A DNA stretch of 20,545 nt, from the NCBI GenBank assembly GCA_012032975.1, contig JAAUPU010000001.1, forward strand, positions 1 to 20,545. The letters are read 5' to 3'. Shown piece by piece: positions 8,787 to 16,482 of this stretch; positions within the stretch are counted from its first letter, which is position 1, and each line of letters begins with the position of its first letter. A program made the translations under genes and the position numbers. This DNA is from Caldilineaceae bacterium. Lineage in GTDB: Bacteria > Chloroflexota > Anaerolineae > Caldilineales > Caldilineaceae. The notes beneath the pieces are model-generated. The model searched no databases. It was not told the origin of the DNA and was given only the letters and a program-made list of their open reading frames with translations.

Positions 8787-9455
8787 ATGTTCTATGTCGG
8801 TATACGCCCGCTGGCAATAACCGCCCTTGGGCGTCAGTCTCAGGTGCAATTGGTCGAGCGGAGTGGCGATCTGGTGCTGGAGATGGTCAACTATCGCGGT
8901 CCCTCCAAGCGTTTTTGGGAACTCCGTTGGCCCGGAGCGTTTTTCAAAGGCTGGCCCTTTTGCGCGTTTTATCTAGAGGTGGCCGACCGTTCTGAATTCA
9001 CGACTGGACAGGCGTTTGGCCAGCGGATTGGCGCTGGCAGGATCGTGCAACATTTGGATGAGCCTCGCACCTATGCGGCGGACGGTCAGCGAAGCTATCG
9101 TGTGGCCTATTCGCGGGATGAACGCGAGCTGGGCATCGAGGTGGACCTGATGGAGTGGCGCCTGCTGCGTCGGTGGACCCAGGCTGGCGAGGTCGGCTGG
9201 CCAATGCTGGAGTCGCCCTTTGCGCGCCAGGAGGTGGATGGTGAGGTCGAGTTGGAAGGTGCTACCGTTCAATGTACCTGTGGACCGGTCTGGCTGGCGA
9301 AGTCGCCCACGGGTGACTGCTGGATCGCCGGCTATCTTGGTCTACAACCGGCAACGATGCACCTCACGACGCCGGATGGTTCAGCCAGCGTGGAGTTGAA
9401 TGGACCAGATGTCGTGGTCATGGAAAATGGCGTGATCAGGTCCGTGGCCGAATGA
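8787..9455 (+). CDS. Beta-rich C-terminal part of the probable split gene
   Basis: This 222-residue frame abuts the preceding stop (TGAATG at 8784-8789) and is in the same reading frame. No ribosome binding site precedes the ATG, because that DNA is coding sequence of the upstream part. It starts mid-strand with MFYVGIRPLAI and consists mainly of short alternating strands, as in a C-terminal beta-sandwich following a helical toroid. A pair of compensating indels would remove the stop. An extra A at about 8778 and a missing A at about 8786 would restore VVVADGEMFYVGIRPL. If it is a real separate gene, it would need translational reinitiation. It carries no signal peptide. Function is unknown beyond being part of the same protein or a partner of it. 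Confidence 0.65.
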   Translation: MFYVGIRPLAITALGRQSQVQLVERSGDLVLEMVNYRGPSKRFWELRWPGAFFKGWPFCAFYLEVADRSEFTTGQAFGQRIGAGRIVQHLDEPRTYAADGQRSYRVAYSRDERELGIEVDLMEWRLLRRWTQAGEVGWPMLESPFARQEVDGEVELEGATVQCTCGPVWLAKSPTGDCWIAGYLGLQPATMHLTTPDGSASVELNGPDVVVMENGVIRSVAE

Positions 9456-9507
9456 AGCGGGTGTGCGAAGCGACACCATTCCACGCCGAGCGATGTCGCT
9501 ATTGAAA

Positions 9508-9537
9508 TTCGCGTACCTTCGCGTAGATTCGTGGATC
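9508..9537 (+). repeat. Short 10-bp-period tandem repeat
   Basis: Three 10-bp units beginning TTCG lie head to tail: TTCGCGTACC, TTCGCGTAGA and TTCGTGGATC. The last part resembles AGATTCGTGG in the intergenic region after the dioxygenase gene (10516-10528), so both may belong to one family of dispersed intergenic repeats. It sits in the 125-base gap before the dioxygenase gene. No function is evident. Confidence 0.5.
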
Positions 9538-9580
9538 GCTCTTCAAGTAGCCCGACACAGGTTTTTTCAAAGGAGAAACA

Positions 9581-10444
9581 ATGAGCGCTGTGGCAGAGAA
9601 GATCTTTGACTATGGAACACCGGATGCGTATCCGGCGGACCTCTATCAGTATGACGGTGTTGCATCTGGCGTGGACGATTTTGCCAGCATCGGAGCGCAC
9701 GAGATCGCCACGTTTCACGAGCAGGGATTCTTGGTCGTCCAAAACGCATTCAGCACAGCCGAGGTGGATGCTACGCTAGCCGGCCTGCTGCATCTGATTG
9801 GCGGCGGCAACCCGGACTTCTCCGGCGTCATGTTTGAGCATGCGGCCAGGGACCAACCGATCGATGACATGCCAGCAGAGCAGAAGCAGGACTTCGTGCG
9901 CAAGTTTATGTGGTTTGTGGACTTTGATGAGCGGCTCTCTGCTTTGGCCCACCACCCGGCATTGATCGACGTGGTCACGCGGCTGATGGGTGAATCGCCC
10001 GTCCTCTTTCAAGACATGGCGCTGCTCAAGCCCCCACGTATTGGCCGTGAAAAGCCGTGGCACCAGGACCACGCCTATTTCGAACTGCCGCTGGAGACAA
10101 CCGTGGTCGGCGCCTGGATCGCGCTCGACCCGGCGACCGTGGAGAATGGCTGCATGATCGTCGTGCCCGGATCCCATCGCCAGGGGCCGGTGGTGCACTT
10201 CAAACGCCGCGACTGGCAGATCTGCGACACGGATGTAAGAAACCGCGGCGCTCTGGCCGTTCCGCTTCGACCTGGTGGTTGCCTGCTCTTCCACAGCCTG
10301 ATCCACCACGGCACGCCCAACAACAACTCTGGCCTGCGTCGCCGCGCGGTGCAGTTCCACTATCGTCCGGTCAGCGCGCCGAAAACAAGTGAGGAACAGC
10401 GGCTGGCTATCTTTGGCGAAGAAGGCAAGGGCGTGACCTGCTAA
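9581..10444 (+). CDS. Phytanoyl-CoA dioxygenase (PhyH) family Fe(II)/2-oxoglutarate oxygenase
   Basis: This intact 287-residue protein starts at ATG 9581 behind a strong AAAGGAG site. The facial triad of Fe(II)/2-oxoglutarate oxygenases is visible: H161 and D163 in WHQDHAYF, and H243 in IHHGTPNNN. The arginine expected to bind 2-oxoglutarate is R253 in SGLRRRAVQFHY. The sequence GCMIVVPGSHRQGP between them is typical of the PhyH family. These enzymes hydroxylate varied small molecules, using oxygen and 2-oxoglutarate; bacterial members are rarely specific for phytanoyl-CoA. It follows the split beta-rich gene by 125 bases with its own ribosome binding site, so it may or may not share that transcript. 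Requirement for oxygen suggests an aerobic or facultative host. Substrate unknown. Confidence 0.9.
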   Translation: MSAVAEKIFDYGTPDAYPADLYQYDGVASGVDDFASIGAHEIATFHEQGFLVVQNAFSTAEVDATLAGLLHLIGGGNPDFSGVMFEHAARDQPIDDMPAEQKQDFVRKFMWFVDFDERLSALAHHPALIDVVTRLMGESPVLFQDMALLKPPRIGREKPWHQDHAYFELPLETTVVGAWIALDPATVENGCMIVVPGSHRQGPVVHFKRRDWQICDTDVRNRGALAVPLRPGGCLLFHSLIHHGTPNNNSGLRRRAVQFHYRPVSAPKTSEEQRLAIFGEEGKGVTC

Positions 10445-10458
10445 ACCTGATTGCTCAA

Positions 10459-10528
10459 TTCATCCGAAACCACGGAGTACGCGGATGGCACGCAACCGCC
10501 TCTGTGTACTCCGTGAGATTCGTGGTTG
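10459..10528. repeat. Intergenic inverted repeat between dioxygenase and DUF1638 genes
   Basis: CACGGAGTAC (10471-10480) is perfectly complementary to GTACTCCGTG (10506-10515). Further inside, GCGG (10481-10484) can pair with CCGC (10497-10500), and the flanks (TTCATC upstream, GAATGAA downstream) are also roughly complementary. It could fold as an RNA hairpin, but no T-run follows. The right arm shares AGATTCGTGG with the repeat before the dioxygenase gene, so it is more likely a dispersed palindromic intergenic element than a terminator. Confidence 0.6.
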
Positions 10529-10571
10529 AATGAACAGATACTTCTGATTCTGCGCCGGAGGCAACGAAATC

Positions 10572-11313
10572 ATGCGCCTGAAATGTCTGAGTTGCGAAGC
10601 GTTGGCCCGCCTGGTCTACCATGCGCGCACATTCGCCCCATGTGGTGGATGTGCAGTTGTTCAAGCTAGGCCTCCACAATCGCCCGTCCGACCTGCGCGC
10701 TCGCCTCCAAGCGGAGATCGAGGCAACCTCCGCCGACGAGTACGACGCGGTTGTGCTGGCCTACGGTCTCTGTGGGCAAGCCACTTTGGGCTTGAGGGCT
10801 GGTCACGTACCTCTTGCCATCCCGCGCGCCCATGATTGCATCACCCTCTTCCTGGGTGACCGGGCGCGCTACAAGGACCAGTTTGAAAACCAGCCGGGAA
10901 CCTACTGGTACGTGACCGACTACATCGAGCGCCATGATGGTTCCGGCGTGGCGCTTGGCTCGTTTGGCGAAAGCGACATCTCGACGGTTTATGATGAGTA
11001 CGTGGAAAAGTTTGGCCAGGATAACGCCGACTACTTGATGGAGGTGATGGGGGCGTGGCAGAGCCACTACCAACGCGCCGCCTTTATCCAGATGGGCGTT
11101 GGCGACAGCGATCAGGTCGAGGAGTTTGCGCGAGGTCAATCGGAGCGGCGCGGCTGGATGTTCGAGCGGGTGGCGGGAAATCTTGTGCTGATCCGCCGAC
11201 TCCTGGATGGCGACTGGAACGAGGATTTTCTCGTGCTACAACCATCGCAGCAGATCGCGATGACCTATGATGACGATGTGATCGGGTGTGCGTTGCTGGG
11301 TCGCCCAGCCTAG
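10572..11313 (+). CDS. DUF1638 domain protein (one-base frame break)
   Basis: The repaired product is about 246 residues and matches the DUF1638 family over its whole length. It starts at ATG 10572 behind CCGGAGG (10555-10561). The N-terminus carries a Cys pair in LKCLSCEALAR. The frame is one base out in the GCGCGC stretch at about 10624-10628, and removing one base reads LVYHAAHSPHVVDVQLF. Further Cys and His residues lie in VLAYGLCGQ and PRAHDCITLFLG. These are conserved-looking and suggest a metal or cofactor site. In other organisms this family is often near corrinoid-dependent methyl-transfer genes, but none is seen here, so the function stays open. Its TAG (11311-11313) interlocks with the stop codon of the convergent minus-strand gene. 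Confidence 0.85.
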
Positions 11314-13340
11314 TTTCCCCAGTCCACCATCTGTTCGGCAGCAAATCCATACTCAAAATCCAGGTTGATGGGTAGTCTGCGCTGCTGCGTACCATCGCCG
11401 CGCATGACCCATACTCCCCATTTCCGCGTTGTTCTGGCCATCCCGATTGCTTAGAAAAACGTATATGGTTGCCTTGCGGATTCCAGGCTGGTGAGACGTT
11501 GCTGGGCAACGCAGGAACAAGCGTCGTCGCCGGACGAGTCAGCGCGGTCAGCCCAGAGCCATCAGGATTGAGGGTGTAGATCTCCCAGTGGCTTGCCTCG
11601 CGCTGCTGAAAGATGATAGGCCCGCCATCCTGACGCCAGTCCGGGTCTTCCTCATACTGTTTCAGGATGTCGAAATAGATCAGCTCCGTCTCCGCCTGGG
11701 GTTCGTCGGCGGTTCGCTGGATGCCCGATTTGGATTGATAGACGATGCCGGAATCGCTCCAGTCTGGGGCCACGGCTGTGTCCAGCGACACAAGGTCGCG
11801 ATAATTCTCGCCGTTGAAATCGACACGCGCCAGTTTCCACTTACGCTCCTTGATCAGCGGAAGGTGACCGAAGTCAAAACCCGGGCGCTGACCATTGAAC
11901 CAGGACTCCGGGAAACAGCGCCCATCCCCCTGTTTGCGACATTCCAAGTAATCGTCGCCCCGCGAGAAGACAATCCAGTTTCCGTCTGGACTCCACTTCG
12001 GTGAGCGAAAAAGCTCGCGCTCGCCAAAGATGTTGCGCTCATTCTGCCCGTCGATATCGATCAGATAGAGGCCATGCTCGCCGCCATCGCGGGTGAAGGC
12101 CACCGTCTTGCCGTCGGGGCTGAGCGCGGGATCGATGCCGGTCGTCAGCTTGCGCAACTGGCCCGAAACCATGTCGAAGAGGTAAATATCGCCGCCAATC
12201 TGTGTTTGGAAAACGAGCTTACCGTAAAGGCCGGTGACGCTCTTCTGATTCTGGGGAGCGTGCTTGGGCGTTGCTGCCTTGCCCAAATCGTTGGACGCCG
12301 GGCTGGTGGCTGGAGCGTCATTTACCTCTCTGGAAATCGGCAGCTCCACGACCGGCACATCCAGTTCGAGATAGGCCGCGGTGGCCCAAGCCAGACCGCC
12401 AGGAATGGCTGGCGTTCTGAGCAGCAGCCATTCTCCGCTTCCATCCCGCCCCAGGACCGTAAAGAGATCGCCCGGCTCGGCTTTGGCCAAGATGCGCTGC
12501 TCTGTGCCTGGGCCGGCGCGCAGGTTCAGGCGTGAGTCGATCGCGCCAACGCGCGCTTTGGGTTTGCCCTCTTCGACGATCTCCGGGTTGATCGATTTGG
12601 CTGCCACGGCCGCAGCCGCAGGCACTTCGACAGGCTCGACGACTGCGGCAGGCGTAGCGGTCGCAGTGGGCAGGCCAGCGGCAACCACAGGTGTTGGCGG
12701 TGCGGGTGAAATGTCCACCGCCCTTGCAGGCAGAACCGATGGTCTCACAATCATGAGAGCATCGGCGCTGACCCATCCACTGACGCCATTTTCGGCCTGG
12801 ACAAAGATCCAGCGAGTGTCATCCGACCGCTCGGATGCAACCAGTCGCGCACCCTGTTTGAGTTGGCCCAACAACGCACCATCTTGCTCGCCCCAAACAT
12901 CCGCTCCGCCTTTTGCCGCGATGGCAGTCAGCAGCGCACGGGTCGGGATCAGCGTTGGGGTTGCGGTTGGTGGCGTGTAGGCGAGTCCACTGGCGGCAAC
13001 TGCCGCGCCCCGTGCTGCCCCTGCCCGCACAGACTCAGCGTTGGCGTCGCTGTTTGCGGCTGCAAGCTCCGTTGCTATGGTCTCCTCCCCGGCGATTTCG
13101 GCAGCGATTCGGCGCGCTGTCTACATTGGCCTGTCCATCGCCCTGGAAAGCAGCGCCGATTGTAGCGACCAAGCCATTCAGGCTGGTTGCCGTCTCGCCA
13201 AAGAGCCGCGCTGGCAATGTTTGCAAGCTGGGTGTAAAAAGCCAGCCAAGAACGAGTAGCGTCACGATGATGGCTGCGCCGCTACCCAACAGCAATCGAC
13301 GCTGTCGCGTGCCGTTGGGTGGGGAAGAATTGTTCATCAC
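11310..13340 (-). CDS. Membrane-anchored protein with two SH3-like domains and a TolB-type (PD40) beta-propeller (three frame breaks)
   Basis: The repaired protein is about 675 residues, starting at GTG 13340 or ATG 13337. A single membrane helix near residues 16-33 anchors it, followed by a low-complexity linker rich in Ala, Thr and Pro. Two bacterial SH3-like domains follow; the second contains LNLRAGPGTEQRIL. The C-terminal half is a propeller with PD40 repeats such as LSPDGKTVAFTRD and WSPDGNWIVFSRG. One-base breaks occur at about 13105-13120, at about 11455-11462 and at 11421-11423. Repairing the last two gives NHIVFLSNRDGQNNAEWGVW and then a natural ending, VDWGN plus TAG at 11310-11312. 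It lies outside the cytoplasmic membrane and may bind cell-wall or peptide ligands. It sits 111 bases downstream of the efflux adaptor gene and is probably co-transcribed. Enzymatic activity is not apparent. Confidence 0.88.
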
Positions 13341-13451
13341 GATTTGCTTGTCACTATCTTGTATGGGCGTTCAACTGGACGAAGGCAGTGTAGAGCCGCG
13401 CAGCGCACTTGACCTCATGATCTGCTACATCGACGGCGCGGCTGGTGGCGC

Positions 13452-14824
13452 CTATTCGGAAGCCGCGGCTTCGGCGACAAAGTTGGCCGACGCTGTCATC
13501 CCGGGCCGCACTGCGGAGAGGTCGTCATCGGTCAGAATGATGGTGACGGGGAAGGTCACAAATCCCGTGCCAGATTCGCTGGTCGGTGCGATCTTTTCGA
13601 CAATGCCTGCGAACAACAGGTCTGGCAGCGCATAGATCGAAACTTCCACGCCCTGGCCGATATCGATCCGCGAGATATCCTTCTGTTCCACGTTCACGAT
13701 CAATTTGATGTCCGACATCTCGGCCAGCGTGGCAACGTCGGAGCCTGCGCTGATCTGTTCGCCTGGATCGACGGTTACATCGAGCACCGTGCCCGCAATG
13801 GGCGAGAGAACAACCGCCGCGCCCAACGCTTCTTTGGCTTCATCCAGGCTAAGCAGCGCCTGTTGTACGCGCAGTTCCGCCGTGCGTTCGTCCGCGTCGC
13901 TCTCTTCGGTGACCCTGGCCAGGCTTGCCTCGGCAGACGCGACTTGGGCCAACGCTCCGGCAAGCTCGGCGGGGGTGGGCTTCTTGCGCAGTTCGTTGAG
14001 GTTATGCTGCGCCGATTGGGCCGCGCTGAGCGCCGACTGGAGGTCGGATGCGTCGGCAGGCCGGTTGAGCTGCTCGAAGGCAGCTTTGGCAGATTCCAGG
14101 TCGATGGTTGCTTTCTGCAGGTGTCGGCTGCTGCCGAGGCCGCGGCTTCCGGCAGCCAGGCGATCTTGTCGTATTCGCGCTGGGCGGCCTGTACGCTGAC
14201 TTCAGCCTTGGCCAGATTGGCGCGCGCCTGATTGAGCTCGGCTTCGGTCGGGCCGGCCTTCAACTCATTGTAGCGCGACCAGGCGGAGGCAGCCGCGTTT
14301 TCCGATGACTCCAGCTGTTCCTGCGTTGGACCGCGCTTGACCACAGCCAGATTCTCCTCGGCCAGCAGAAGATTGGCCTCGGCCAGGGCGATGTCGCTCT
14401 CATCTATGGCCTTGCCCGCCTCTTCAAAGGCGATGCCCGCGGTCTCTACATCGATCTCGGCGCGGGTGACGGCCCGCTCTAGATCCGCCGTATCCAGCGA
14501 AACCAGCAGATCGCCGACCTTCACTGAATCGCCGATGTCAACGGCAACTTCAGATACTTTGCCGCCCGCCTCCATCGACACCTTGTACTCCCTGGCCAGT
14601 TCCACACGACCCACGGCATTCACCGGCAGGCCCTGTTGCGCGGCCGCGCCGCTCTGTTGGGTCACGGCTTCTTGCTGGCCGCTGACCGTCAGTGCGCCGA
14701 TCTGCTGTGGTTGTTCATCAAATCGTGGGTCGTTTTCAAGCGCGCTACACGATACGAGCATCGCGCTGGCTGTCAGAAAGATGGCAAGCGTCAAGAGGTG
14801 AATGCGACCTAAAGTGGATTTCAT
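13452..14824 (-). CDS. HlyD/RND-type efflux adaptor lipoprotein (one-base frame break)
   Basis: The start is ATG 14824 with a GGGGAG site upstream, giving about 457 residues after repair. The signal peptide ends in a lipobox (MLVSC-S), so the mature protein is a lipoprotein. A biotinyl-lipoyl half-domain follows (VSMEAGGKVSEVAVDIGDSV), then a long coiled coil with repeated GPTxxEL-type heptads. The second lipoyl half (LSPIAGTVLDVTVDPGEQI) and a beta-barrel (FVTFPVTIILTDDDLSAVRPGM) come next. This is the layout of adaptors that couple MacB-type ABC or RND exporters to outer parts. The frame is lost near 14120: one added base restores AADTLQKATIDLESAKAAF. No exporter gene lies in the window. 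In a single-membrane cell it would be anchored to the outer face of the cytoplasmic membrane. Confidence 0.9.
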
Positions 14825-15099
14825 GGTGGGCTCCCCGTCGTCGAAATGTGTGGGATGATGACTGTGGATGTGGCCGATGATCTGTCTAGGGTAGATGAGA
14901 GTGGTTGGGCCAAAAGAGCAGGGTAAGCATACCATTGATGGGCTTTCGTACGCAAAGGTATGCGTTGTGAGAAGGCATCTCTCAAGGTGCGCATCCCGAT
15001 TTTGGACACACGTCTTCCCCATCGCGACTGCCATGACGAGATCGATGCTGGGGTGCGCCCGCGCAGCGCTGAAGTTCAGTGGCTGCCAGAAGGGGATGG
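14825..15099. other. Divergent intergenic region with a 7-bp inverted repeat
   Basis: About 320 bases separate the minus-strand adaptor gene from the plus-strand kinase start. No credible coding sequence is present on either strand. GCATACC (14927-14933) and its complement GGTATGC (14957-14963) are spaced 30 bp centre to centre, close to three helical turns, and could be paired operator half-sites controlling either gene. I could not identify a convincing promoter for the minus-strand operon. The kinase promoter lies at the right edge. Confidence 0.45.
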
Positions 15100-15105
15100 T
15101 ATAAT
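15075..15105 (+). promoter_or_regulatory. Extended -10 sigma-70-type promoter for the kinase operon
   Basis: TATAAT at 15100-15105 is a perfect -10 box, preceded by TG one base away (TGGTATAAT, 15097-15105), the extended -10 form. A weak -35-like TTCAGT lies at 15075-15080 with 19-base spacing. Transcription would begin near 15112, leaving a leader of about 34 bases with GAGGT at 15133-15137 before the proposed TTG start. This arrangement fits unusually well for a single operon of kinase, isomerase, binding protein and channel. Confidence 0.7.
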
Positions 15106-15145
15106 CAGACCGTCGTCCAAGGCGAGGGGATCGAGGTCGTATCTC

Positions 15146-15193
15146 TTGAAAGCACCATTGAAAGTACCATTGAAAGTACCATTGAATGTAAAT
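15146..15193 (+). repeat. 12-bp tandem repeat inside the start of the kinase gene
   Basis: Four head-to-tail units of 12 bp begin at 15146, 15158, 15170 and 15182. The first is TTGAAAGCACCA, the second and third are TTGAAAGTACCA and the last is the diverged TTGAATGTAAAT. The length keeps the frame, so each unit encodes Leu-Lys-Val-Pro or a variant, and each unit begins with a possible TTG start codon. It may vary in copy number by slippage. Confidence 0.85.
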
Positions 15194-16415
15194 GTAGAAG
15201 CACACGCAGGCGAAGACAGAGGTGTCTATGTCGTCGTTGCCGGGCATCTTTGCCTGGATGTGATCCCCACTTTTGACCCGATGGGGGACAGCTCAACCTC
15301 AGCGCTTGCGCCGGGTCGTCTGTTGCATGTGGGACCGGCGGTCACCTCGACCGGTGGCGCAGTCTCCAACACGGGTCTGAGCCTGCACCGGCTTGGCACG
15401 CGCACGCGGCTGCTCGGCAAGCTGGGCGACGACCTTTTTGGCCACGCGATCCTGGACATCGTCAAGAGCTACGATCCTGGGCTTGCCTCTGGCCTGATCG
15501 TGGATCCGGCGTTGCAAAGCTCCTACACAATCGTCATTAGCCCACCCGGTCAAGACCGAAGCTTCTTGCATTGCCCCGGCGCAAATGATGCGTTCAGCGC
15601 AGATGATGTGGGGGAGGACGCGCTGGCGTCGGCGCGGCTGTTTCACTTTGGCTACCCACCGCTGATGCAGCGTATGCACAGTGACGGCGGCGCGGAGCTG
15701 GCCAGCCTTTTTCGCCGTGTGAAAGAGGCCGGTCTGACGACATCCCTGGATATGGCCGACGTGGACCCCCCTTTCACCGGCCGGTCGCGTCGATTGGCCG
15801 GCGCTGATGGCGCAAGTGCTGCCATATGTGGACCTCTTCTTGCCCAGCGTAGAGGAACTGCTCTTTATGCTGGAACCCCTGCGTTTCCACTCCATCGTGA
15901 CAGAATCCAGGCCAGGGGGCGTCATGGCCCATCTGGACGGCGCGCTGTTGAGCGAACTCGCCGGACGGGTGCTGGAGATGGGCGTGGCCGTGGCTGGGCT
16001 GAAGCTCGGTGAACAAGGGCTGTACCTGCGCACGACTGGCGACCGAGAGCGCCTCGCCAAGACGGGACGGGTGGCCCTGTCCGCCGCGGAGTGGTTGGAC
16101 CGCGAACTCCTCGCGCCGGCGTTTCAAGTGGAGGTTGTGGGCACGACCGGCGCGGGCGACTGTGCGATTGCCGGCTTCATCACAGCCTTGCTCCACGGCT
16201 TGCCACCGACCGACGCGATGGTCAGTGCAGTCGGCGCCGGCGCATGTAATGTCGAGGCCGCGGATGCGTTGACCGGTGTGCCGACTTGGCAGGCGCTACA
16301 AGCGCGTATCCATTCTGGCTGGGAACGACGGCCCCCGAAGGTACCGTTGAAAGGGTGGCAACGGCGACCGGATGGCGCCATCTGGTCTGGCCCATCTAGC
16401 TATAACTCGACATAA
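15146..16415 (+). CDS. PfkB/ribokinase-family sugar kinase (one-base frame break in C6)
   Basis: About 422 residues after repair. No ATG or GTG lies near the conserved N-terminus in this frame. TTG 15146 is chosen because GAGGT is eight bases upstream and a promoter lies just before it; TTG 15182 is the alternative. The PfkB N-terminal glycine motif is [17 protein letters not shown], and the catalytic region is [15 protein letters not shown], where the aspartate of GAGD acts as base. The frame breaks in six C at 15766-15771; with five C it reads [20 protein letters not shown], a conserved family segment. It would phosphorylate a sugar or sugar derivative with ATP in the cytoplasm. The next gene, a D-lyxose isomerase family protein, points to a ketose such as xylulose or fructose, which is inference. 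A short basic extension ends the protein. Confidence 0.88.
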
Positions 16416-16420
16416 TCCTT

Positions 16421-16466
16421 GGGCCTGCCGCGCCAGCCCGACCCGCACAGGCCCCGAAGCAGGCCC
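16421..16466 (+). promoter_or_regulatory. Possible leader hairpin before the isomerase gene with two alternative 3' arms
   Basis: GGGCCTG (16421-16427) can pair with CAGGCCC at 16448-16454 or with the one at 16460-16466; the second pairing extends to eight bases (GGGCCTGC with GCAGGCCC). The two pairings exclude each other and lie just before the GGAG ribosome binding site at 16473. This could tune expression between kinase and isomerase, but GC-rich sequence makes chance pairing fairly likely. Confidence 0.3.
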
Positions 16467-16482
16467 CTTCTTGGAGAATGGC

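Noticed and set aside
7839..8849. 336-residue open frame on the minus strand
   Set aside because: It lies antisense to the conserved toroid-domain gene and has no recognisable domain; it is a GC-bias shadow.
12381..12980. Plus-strand open frames opposite the SH3/propeller gene
   Set aside because: Low-complexity Ala/Ser/Arg translations antisense to clear SH3 and PD40 sequence.
14960..15145. Upstream in-frame extension of the kinase gene
   Set aside because: It would place the coding start before the perfect -10 box and adds sequence unlike the family; TTG 15146 with GAGGT upstream fits better.
15146..15193. Short direct repeats considered as a CRISPR array
   Set aside because: Units are 12 bp, head to tail with no spacers, and lie in frame at the start of a kinase gene.
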